From Acidimicrobiaceae bacterium (lineage in GTDB: Bacteria; Actinomycetota; Acidimicrobiia; Acidimicrobiales; Salinilacustritrichaceae): a DNA stretch of 5,115 bases. Under the pieces are notes generated by a model that was not told where the DNA came from, made no database searches, and saw only the letters and a list, made by a program, of their open reading frames with translations. The first letter of the stretch is position 1; each line of letters opens with the position of its first letter. Shown here in pieces: positions 1-5,115 of the stretch. The stretch is from contig DMTU01000202.1 of assembly GCA_003476595.1 (NCBI GenBank), positions 2,151 through 7,265 of the forward strand, given 5' to 3'. Position numbers and translations under genes: made by a program.

Positions 1-80
1 CCACCGACGAGCTCCCGCCGATCCCGCCCCGCCTGTCGATCGCCCGTCGCCTGATCGACGAGTGGATCGCCGCGAACTGA
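1..80 (+). CDS. C-terminal end of an unidentified protein (5' part outside window)
   Basis: An open frame enters from the left edge (first full codon at base 3) and ends with TGA at 78-80, giving 25 residues that finish in ARRLIDEWIAAN. The segment is proline-rich (ELPPIPPR) and then reads like a short amphipathic helix. It is too short to assign to a family and I do not recognise it. Support for it being real is indirect: it fills the space up to the next gene, has the same GC-rich codon use, and its stop lies 18 nt before the MFS start in the same frame. The two genes may therefore be co-transcribed. Confidence 0.55.
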   Translation, partial: TDELPPIPPRLSIARRLIDEWIAAN

Positions 81-98
81 ACCGCCTCGATCGCTGCC

Positions 99-1307
99 AT
101 GACCGCGCCCCCTTCCTCCGACGCGCCCGCTGGTCCCGCCGCGGACGACGAGCGGCTGCTCACGCCGCTCTTCGCGCTGCTCATCGCGGCCGGGCTCTGC
201 TACTTCCTGTCCATCGCCGCGCTGTTGCCGACGCTCCCGCTGTACGTCGAGGAGGAGCTCGGTGGCAGCGGCCTGGAGGTCGGCATCGTGGTCGGCGCCT
301 TCGCCGTGTCGGCAGCCCTGATCCGGCCCACGGTCGGCCGCCTCGGGGATGTGGTCGGGCGGCGCACGATGTCGATGGTCGGCGCCGGGCTGGCGGCGGT
401 GGCCGTGATCCCGCTCGGGCTGGTCCCCGCCATCTGGTTCCTCGTGGTGCTCCGCCTCGTCGCCGGTCTCGGCGAGGCGTGCTTCTTCATCGGCGCCGCC
501 ACCGCCGCCCAGGACCTGGCACCGGACCACCGGCGGGGCGAAGCCGCCTCGCTGTTCTCGGTGGCCATCTACTCCGGGCTGGCCTTCGGCCCGACCGTGG
601 GCGAGGCCGTCTACAAGAGCTGGGGACCGACCTCGACCTGGCTGTTCGCCGGCGGCAGCGCCGCGATTGCGTTCGTGCTGTCGTGGTTCATCCCCCGGGA
701 GATGGGCCGAGCCGAGAACCCCGCGCCGCGGCGGGGGCTGCTCCACCCGGCCGCGATCCTGCCCGGCTCCGTGCTGCTCATGGGCATCCTCGGGTTCACG
801 GGCTTCGCCGCGTTCCTGCCGCTCTACGTGGACGAGGTCGGCACCGACCAGGCCGGGCCGTTCTTCCTCGTCTACGGCGTCATCGTCCTGGCCGTGCGCA
901 TCGTCGGCGCTCGCGTCCCGGACCGGCTCGGCCCGGTGCGGACGTCGTCCTACGCCCTGGTGTCCATCGCCGCAGGCGTCGGCGTGGTCGCCGCCGTGGG
1001 CTCGGTGACCGGCATCTGGATCGGCACGGTGCTGCTCGCCATCGGCATGTCGCTGCTGTTCCCCGCCCTGTTCACCCTCGCCGTCAACGGGGCGCCGGCC
1101 GAGGAGCGCAGCCACGCGGTCGGCACCTTCTCGCTGTTCTTCGACCTGTCCCAGGGCCTGGGGGCACCGGCGCTCGGCCTGGCGGTCACCGCGTTCGGCA
1201 CCGAGCGGGCCGCCTTCGTGGTCGGTGCGCTCGTGGCGCTCGGCGGGCTCGTCCTCGCCAACACCCGGCTGCGGGCCGCGGCGCCCGTCAGCCCAGCGTC
1301 GAGCTGA
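99..1307 (+). CDS. MFS transporter, drug/proton antiporter-like, 12 TM
   Basis: This 402-residue protein has the usual length of a 12-helix major facilitator. It is a predicted inner-membrane secondary transporter, probably an exporter driven by proton exchange; the substrate is unknown. After a short polar N-terminus (1-20), hydrophobic helices lie at about 22-45, 60-79, 90-109, 112-133, 150-170, 181-199, 219-241, 252-271, 283-301, 306-328, 345-364 and 370-388. Loop 2-3 carries MFS motif A (GRLGDVVGRR, 80-89). Helix 4 has the motif B-type arginine (R119, in LRLVAGLGEA). Helix 5 has a motif C-like GLAFGPTVG (160-168), a signature of proton-coupled drug exporters. A degenerate motif A copy (GARVPDRLG, 270-278) marks the second half, as expected from MFS duplication. 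ATG 99 is the first possible start after an in-frame TGA at 78-80. No clear Shine-Dalgarno is visible in the 18-nt gap. The 3' end overlaps the convergent methyltransferase gene by 20 nt. Confidence 0.9.
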   Translation: MTAPPSSDAPAGPAADDERLLTPLFALLIAAGLCYFLSIAALLPTLPLYVEEELGGSGLEVGIVVGAFAVSAALIRPTVGRLGDVVGRRTMSMVGAGLAAVAVIPLGLVPAIWFLVVLRLVAGLGEACFFIGAATAAQDLAPDHRRGEAASLFSVAIYSGLAFGPTVGEAVYKSWGPTSTWLFAGGSAAIAFVLSWFIPREMGRAENPAPRRGLLHPAAILPGSVLLMGILGFTGFAAFLPLYVDEVGTDQAGPFFLVYGVIVLAVRIVGARVPDRLGPVRTSSYALVSIAAGVGVVAAVGSVTGIWIGTVLLAIGMSLLFPALFTLAVNGAPAEERSHAVGTFSLFFDLSQGLGAPALGLAVTAFGTERAAFVVGALVALGGLVLANTRLRAAAPVSPASS

Positions 1308-2091
1308 GCGCCAGGGCCACCGCGGCCGCGGTGGCCACGTTCAGCGAGTCCACGCCCGGCGCGATCGGGATGCGCACCCGAGCGTCCGCTGCCGCCAGGG
1401 TGGCGTCGTCCAGCCCGGGCCCCTCGGCCCCGACCAGCCAGGCGATGCGGTCGTCGCGGTCGCCGGCGAGCTCGTGCACGGTGCGCTCGCCCGACGGGGT
1501 GAGGGCGAAGGTGCGCAGCCCGGCGTCGGCGAGGTCGTCCAACGCCTCGTGCAGCGGACCGATGCGGGTCCAGGGCACGTGGAGGACGTGGCCGAGCGAC
1601 ACCCGCACGGAGCGTCGGTAGAGCGGGTCGGCGCATCGCGGATCCAGGAGCACCGCGTCGACCCCGAACGCCGCCGCGTTGCGGAACAGGGAACCGAGGT
1701 TCTCGTGGTCGTTGACGGCCTCGATCACCAGCACCCGGCGCGCGCCGGCGAGCAGGACGGCCGGGTCCGGGAGGGGCAACCGTCCGACCGAGGCGATGAC
1801 CCCCCGGTGGATCGGGTACCCGGTGACCCCCTGCAGCAGCGGTGGCGGACCGACGAAGACCTCGACGTCGGTGGCGCCGAGCAGGGCGGCGACCCGGTCG
1901 AGCTTGGGTTCGGCGACCAGCACGGCGCGCAGCGGGTGGTTCGAGCCCAGCACCGCCTCCAGGGTCAAGATCCCCTCGGCGACGAAGCAGCCGTGCTCGG
2001 CCTCGATCCGGGTCCGGGCCGCGGCGTCGGTGAGCTGGGTCAGCTCGACCAGGCGCGGGTCGCCCGGGTCGTCGACGGGCACGACCCGCAC
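1288..2091 (-). CDS. SPOUT/TrmH-family RNA 2'-O-ribose methyltransferase
   Basis: A 267-residue protein expected to transfer methyl from S-adenosylmethionine to a ribose 2'-OH in rRNA or tRNA; the target site cannot be told from sequence. Residues about 30-105 resemble the SpoU substrate-binding domain (FVAEG at 36-40, HRGVIA at 95-100). Residues about 118-262 form the knotted SPOUT domain. Motif 1 is NDHENLGSLFRNA (127-139), with N131 and the predicted catalytic R137. Motif 2 is LVGAEGPGL (219-227), with E223. Motif 3 is IPIAPGVDSLNVATA (241-255), with S249 and N251. All key residues are present, so it should be active. The frame stays open to 2568, but that upstream part is a shadow of the antiporter gene, so the start is set at GTG 2091. 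It lies 1 nt after the antiporter stop, with GGGG (complement of 2099-2102) 7 nt upstream. GTG 2082 is an alternative. The close junction suggests translational coupling. Resistance-type rRNA methylases of the same fold (TsnR) are a less likely alternative. Confidence 0.92.
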   Translation of the reverse strand: MRVVPVDDPGDPRLVELTQLTDAAARTRIEAEHGCFVAEGILTLEAVLGSNHPLRAVLVAEPKLDRVAALLGATDVEVFVGPPPLLQGVTGYPIHRGVIASVGRLPLPDPAVLLAGARRVLVIEAVNDHENLGSLFRNAAAFGVDAVLLDPRCADPLYRRSVRVSLGHVLHVPWTRIGPLHEALDDLADAGLRTFALTPSGERTVHELAGDRDDRIAWLVGAEGPGLDDATLAAADARVRIPIAPGVDSLNVATAAAVALALSSTLG

Positions 2092-2092
2092 G

Positions 2093-4036
2093 TCAGCGCC
2101 CCGAGACCATGAGCAGGGTCCGACCCGGGAGGGCGCGGGCCAGCTGGGACGCGCGCCGGTCCAACCCGGCTCTGGTGGGCGGCATCCCGCCGATGACGAT
2201 GTCACCGGGCACGGTGCGGTCGGGCAGCGACTGGAGGGAGTCGCGCTCGTCGGTGACGAGCTCGACCTCCTCGTGCACCACCTGGCGGACCAGATCGGGG
2301 TGCTGGTCCGTGAGCACGACGAAGGGGACCCCGAAGTGCCGGGCGATGCGCTCGCCGACCTCCACGCACAGCTGCGTGGTGGGACGCGCCACCGGGCTGA
2401 AGTCCCGGTCGATGACGTCGAGGACGACCCGGGAGGGCGCGAGGTCGGCCGGCCGGCACACCAGCACGGGGACGGGCGACAGGGTGATGATGGCGTCGGT
2501 GTCCTCCCCGAAGTAGCTGCTGCTCCGGGCGGCGTAGCCCTTCCAGCCGAGCAGGATGCTGCTCGCACCGCTCTCGATCGCCGTGTGGAGCATGCCGGCG
2601 CTCGCGGTCACGTCGATGCGGACCATCGAGCGCAGGTCAGCGCCGCTGCCGAGCGCCACGGACTCGACCTCGCTGGTGAGCTCGTCGCGCAGCCGCTCCA
2701 CCTCGTCGGGTGCGGCGTCGAAGTTCAAGACGGTGAGGGGCACCACGACGCCGGAGTCCCGACGGGCGACGGCTGCCGCCACCTCGACGAGCTGCTGGCC
2801 GCGGTTGCTGTCGGCGATCGGCACCACGACCGTCTTGCCGATCTTCGGCGTCGGACGGTCGGGCCGGGGGATCGATCGGGCGAAGCGCTCGGTGAGGGCG
2901 CCCGACAGCACGCACGTGAGCAGGATCACCAGCACCACGGCGTTGACCTCGGTGACGCCGATGAGGCCGATGTCGAGGGCGACGATGGCCGCAGCCAGCG
3001 CCCCGGCGGCCTGCGCGGTGGTGAGCCCGACCATCATCCCGATCTCGCTGCGGGTGAGCTTCGTCACCGCTCGGGTGGGGTACACGGCCAGCACCTTGGA
3101 GCCCACCGCCGCCACCGTGAGCACGGCTCCGAGGACGAGGCCCTCGGGGTCCGTGATCAGCTCCACCGGGTCGATGAGCATCCCGGTGGACACGAGGAAG
3201 ATCGGGATGAGCAGGCTGCTGCCGAGGAACTGGATGCGCTCCATGAGCAGCGCGTCGCCGGGGACGAACCGGTTGAGCGCCAGGCCGGCGACGAAGGCCC
3301 CCACGATCGGCTCGATGCCGAGGACCTCGGCCAGCAGGGCGGCCCCGAACGCGATGGCGAGGGTGAACGAGTACCGCACCGTGCGGTCGGTGCCGAGACC
3401 CGTGAAGAACCACTGGGCCAGTCGGGGCAGACCGGTGAACGCAGCGGCGAAGAACAGCACGATGCCGCCGACGAAGCTGAGCCAGAACACCGGCCCGAGC
3501 GTCCCGCTGTGCGCGGCGGCGACCACGGCGAGCACGAGCAGGGCCACGATCGTGGAGACCAGGGTGCCGCCGAGGGAGATGACGGCGGGCCGGGTCTCGG
3601 CCAGGCCGAAGCGCTGCACCGTGGGGTAGGTGACGAGCGTGTGGGACGTGAACGCCGACGCGAGGAGCGCGGCGGCGAGGAACTCGAGGCCGAGCGCCAT
3701 CCCGGCGAGGGTGGTCACGACCAGGGGGAGCACGGTGGTCGAGAGCGAGAAGACCAACGCGCCCTTGCGCTCCCGGGCGAAGCTCTCGCGGTCGAGGTCC
3801 AGGCCGGCGAGGAACATCAGGTAGAGCAGACCGGCGGTCCCGAAGAGCTCGATGGTCCCGTCCCGCTGCAGGAGCCCGGCCCCGCCGGAGCCGATGGCGA
3901 CCCCGACCAGGACGAGGCCGACGATGGCGGGCAGGCGGACCCAGCGGGCCAGGATGGGCCCGACGAGGATGGCCAGGAAGACCACCACGAAGAAGGACGC
4001 CGGCTCGTCGAACGGCAGGCGCAGGGCGTCGGGCAT
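2093..4036 (-). CDS. CPA2-type cation:proton antiporter with C-terminal USP-like tail
   Basis: A 647-residue membrane protein. Residues about 12-385 form a 12-13 helix Na+/H+ exchanger (Kef/CPA2) domain. Recognisable family segments are LYLMFLAGLDLD (71-82), IEPIVGAFVAGLALNR (241-256), LLIPIFLVSTGMLIDP (275-290) and LTCVLSGALTERFA (373-386). Helix 4-5 reads AFTSHTLVTYP (128-138), typical of a Kef-like subgroup that carries His rather than the usual Ser/Thr-Asp stretch. The position that normally holds the ion-binding Asp or Asp-Asp reads GGTLVSTIVALL (156-167), with S161-T162 in its place. After a linker (387-398), residues about 399-527 look like a universal stress protein domain. It has TVVVPIADS near its start and a GWKG (497-500), nine residues, G510 pattern resembling the USP nucleotide loop. 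Residues about 535-645 look like a second, degenerate USP-like unit. It probably moves Na+ or K+ against H+, with the cytoplasmic tail regulating gating. ATG 4036 is the earliest start, because an in-frame TAG lies four codons upstream. No strong Shine-Dalgarno is seen. Confidence 0.9.
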   Translation of the reverse strand: MPDALRLPFDEPASFFVVVFLAILVGPILARWVRLPAIVGLVLVGVAIGSGGAGLLQRDGTIELFGTAGLLYLMFLAGLDLDRESFARERKGALVFSLSTTVLPLVVTTLAGMALGLEFLAAALLASAFTSHTLVTYPTVQRFGLAETRPAVISLGGTLVSTIVALLVLAVVAAAHSGTLGPVFWLSFVGGIVLFFAAAFTGLPRLAQWFFTGLGTDRTVRYSFTLAIAFGAALLAEVLGIEPIVGAFVAGLALNRFVPGDALLMERIQFLGSSLLIPIFLVSTGMLIDPVELITDPEGLVLGAVLTVAAVGSKVLAVYPTRAVTKLTRSEIGMMVGLTTAQAAGALAAAIVALDIGLIGVTEVNAVVLVILLTCVLSGALTERFARSIPRPDRPTPKIGKTVVVPIADSNRGQQLVEVAAAVARRDSGVVVPLTVLNFDAAPDEVERLRDELTSEVESVALGSGADLRSMVRIDVTASAGMLHTAIESGASSILLGWKGYAARSSSYFGEDTDAIITLSPVPVLVCRPADLAPSRVVLDVIDRDFSPVARPTTQLCVEVGERIARHFGVPFVVLTDQHPDLVRQVVHEEVELVTDERDSLQSLPDRTVPGDIVIGGMPPTRAGLDRRASQLARALPGRTLLMVSGR

Positions 4037-4053
4037 CCGGCGACGCTAGTCAG

Positions 4054-4079
4054 GCGGCGAGGCCAGGCCGTTTCGCCGC
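4054..4079 (-). other. Short inverted repeat between two genes
   Basis: A perfect 7-bp inverted repeat (GCGGCGA at 4054-4060 and TCGCCGC at 4073-4079, 12-nt loop) fills much of the 53-nt gap between the YczE-like stop and the antiporter start. On the minus strand no T-run follows it, so it is not a standard intrinsic terminator. It could be a weak mRNA hairpin that tunes antiporter expression, or chance in GC-rich DNA. Confidence 0.2.
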
Positions 4080-4089
4080 AGCACCCGGT

Positions 4090-4773
4090 TCAGGTGAGCT
4101 CGGCGATCCGTGGGGTCCGGGCCAGCGCGGCGGGCACCGGGGTGTCGGCCAACCGGTGGCCGACGCGCAGCGCGGGCTCGATGAGGGCGGGCACCAGGAC
4201 CGTCATCGCCACCGTACCGGCCCCGAGCTGGCCGCCGAGGAGGAACCCGCCGACCACCAGGCTGCCGTCGAGGGCGAAGCGCACGACGGCGGGCCGGACC
4301 TCGTAGCGGCGGTAGATCCCGACGAACAGGGCGTCCTGGGCGGACGGCCCGAGGTCGGCGGCGAGGTAGAAGGCCACGCCGACGGCGATGAGGGCGGCGC
4401 CGACGCCGAGCAGGGCGATGCGGGCGGCGAGCAGGTCCGGGGTGGACAGGACGTCGAGGAGGACGCCGATGAAGACGCCGCCGAACGCGAGCACGAGCGT
4501 CGCGATCCACGGGCGCTCGCCCAGCCAGAACCACGCCAGGGCCAGCGCGGCCAGCGCCTCACCGAGCACGACCACGCCGAAGCCGAGACCGGTCGCCTCG
4601 ACCAGGCCGGTCTCGAAGACCTGCCACGAGCCGACCCCGAGCTCGGCGGTGATGGCCAGCGAGATGCCCGTGAGCAAGCAGGCGACGCCGGCCACGAACA
4701 CGCCCCAGCGGCGGGGCGTGCCGAAGGGCTGGTCAGGGAGGCTCGACACCACGGGCACGGTAGGGGTCAACAC
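4090..4773 (-). CDS. YczE/YyaS/YitT-like integral membrane protein
   Basis: Up to 227 residues, with about six hydrophobic helices (around 23-43, 57-83, 89-108, 115-138, 164-182, 185-203) and a short polar C-terminus. It matches the YczE/YyaS/YitT membrane family, whose biochemical role is not established. The hallmark loop AELGVGSWQVF (43-53) follows helix 1, and a related loop AADLGPSAQDAL (138-149) recurs in the second half, indicating an internal duplication. A family-type glycine stretch, GAGTVAMTVLVPALI (184-198), lies near the end. The start is uncertain. GTG 4773 is the most upstream choice but overlaps the preceding gene by 41 nt. GTGs at 4758, 4752 and 4749 are also possible (4749 would leave a 17-nt overlap), and none has a clear ribosome binding site. 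The first 20 residues are polar and could be spurious. The family has sometimes been linked to regulator or transport neighbours, but nothing here fixes a substrate. Confidence 0.8.
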   Translation of the reverse strand: MLTPTVPVVSSLPDQPFGTPRRWGVFVAGVACLLTGISLAITAELGVGSWQVFETGLVEATGLGFGVVVLGEALAALALAWFWLGERPWIATLVLAFGGVFIGVLLDVLSTPDLLAARIALLGVGAALIAVGVAFYLAADLGPSAQDALFVGIYRRYEVRPAVVRFALDGSLVVGGFLLGGQLGAGTVAMTVLVPALIEPALRVGHRLADTPVPAALARTPRIAELT

Positions 4774-5115
4774 CGCCGGACCCGCGGTTCGTTCCCACCG
4801 GCGCCCGCCGGAGGCCGAGCACGACGTCGGCCAGCTCCTCGAGCGCGGCGATGCTGTGCCCGGACACGAAGTCGTCGACGTGGGGGAGCGAGGCCGCCAG
4901 CCCGGCTGCCGTCGGCTCGAAGCCCTCCCGTGCCTTGCGCGGGTTGGCCCACACCACCCGGTGGGCCAGCCGTGCCAGGCGTCCCATCTGCTGGGCGAGG
5001 AGGGCGACGTCGCCGCGCTCCCACCCGTCGGAGAGCACGACCACCACGGCCCCCCGGACGAGGCCCCGCTGGCCCCACCGGTCCAGCAGCTCCTTCAGGA
5101 GCGGCCCGAGGCGGG
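4733..5115 (-). CDS. CoxE-like VWA domain protein, C-terminal part (5' end outside window)
   Basis: The visible 126 residues enter from the right edge and end at TGA 4735-4733. They match the C-terminal half of the von Willebrand factor A domain of CoxE-like proteins. In order they show the helix LLKELLDRWGQRG, the strand VVVVLSDGWERGD (an Asp-containing loop typical of the VWA fold), LLAQQMGRLARLAHRVVWANP, and the LPHVDDFVSGHSIAALEELA ending. CoxE-like proteins usually work with a MoxR/CoxD-type AAA+ ATPase as a chaperone pair that matures metalloenzymes such as molybdenum hydroxylases. Such a partner would be expected just beyond the right edge, which I cannot see. The metal-site DxSxS motif belongs to the missing N-terminal half. 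The last ~20 residues (after LGLRRAP) look like a non-conserved, glycine- and arginine-rich tail. They are the part that overlaps the start region of the next gene. Confidence 0.88.
   Translation of the reverse strand, partial: RLGPLLKELLDRWGQRGLVRGAVVVVLSDGWERGDVALLAQQMGRLARLAHRVVWANPRKAREGFEPTAAGLAASLPHVDDFVSGHSIAALEELADVVLGLRRAPVGTNRGSGGVDPYRARGVEPP

Noticed and set aside
62..1621. A 519-codon plus-strand open frame covering the MFS gene
   Set aside because: Its translation is Arg/Gly/Ala-rich without motifs, while the overlapping frame from 99 encodes a clear 12-helix MFS protein.
2092..2568. N-terminal extension of the methyltransferase frame up to 2568
   Set aside because: The extra 159 residues are Ser/Pro/Arg-rich and lie entirely inside the antiporter's USP-like region in another frame. 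The homologous part begins at about 2091.
4054..4079. The inverted repeat as an intrinsic terminator
   Set aside because: The 7-bp stem has a 12-nt loop and no following T-run on either strand, so it is kept only as a weak hairpin.
1679..4306. An 875-codon open frame on the plus strand, antisense to the methyltransferase and antiporter genes
   Set aside because: Its translation is a low-complexity mix rich in Glu, Asp, Gly, Arg, His and Gln with no fold motif. It lies opposite two genes with clear conserved motifs, and very high GC at third positions removes stops from the opposite strand. It is a shadow frame.
4046..4562. Arg/Ala/Ser-rich minus-strand frames overlapping the YczE-like gene
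   Set aside because: They have no recognisable motif, their composition is typical of shifted frames in GC-rich DNA, and the overlapping frame has clear membrane helices and family loops.
4767..5078. A 103-codon minus-strand frame overlapping the VWA gene
   Set aside because: It is Gly/Arg/Pro-rich without motifs. The overlapping frame carries the VWA signatures SDGWERGD and VVWANP.

Overview
The window is very GC-rich, with coding on nearly every base and G/C at most third codon positions. Together with the gene families present, this suggests a high-GC actinobacterium. An Acidimicrobiia-like lineage is a guess from overall style and cannot be shown from this window. No RNA gene, mobile element, CRISPR array or repeat array was seen, and no stretch over 60 bases lacks a gene.

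Layout: the left edge holds the last 25 codons of an unidentified plus-strand gene (ends at 80). It is followed after 18 nt by a complete plus-strand MFS transporter (99-1307) with drug/proton-antiporter-type motifs. The rest of the window is on the minus strand. In transcription order (right to left) it holds the 3' end of a CoxE-like von Willebrand factor A protein (4733-5115, cut by the window edge), a YczE/YyaS/YitT-type membrane protein (4090-4773 at most), a CPA2 cation:proton antiporter with a long universal-stress-protein (USP)-like cytoplasmic tail (2093-4036), and a SPOUT/TrmH-family RNA 2'-O-methyltransferase (1288-2091). The methyltransferase and MFS genes converge and overlap tail to tail by 20 nt.

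The four minus-strand genes are tightly packed: a 17-41 nt overlap, a 53-nt gap and a 1-nt gap. They could be one transcript, but their functions do not form an obvious pathway. The closest link is antiporter to methyltransferase, where stop and start are one base apart and translational coupling is plausible.

Most of this looks like ordinary chromosomal housekeeping/accessory sequence, and I do not see a convincing new multi-gene system. The observation most worth checking is in the antiporter. The place where CPA2 transporters normally carry their ion-binding aspartate(s) reads Ser-Thr (residues 161-162), while the surrounding fold motifs and the USP-like tail look intact. This raises the possibility of altered ion coupling or a sensor-like role.
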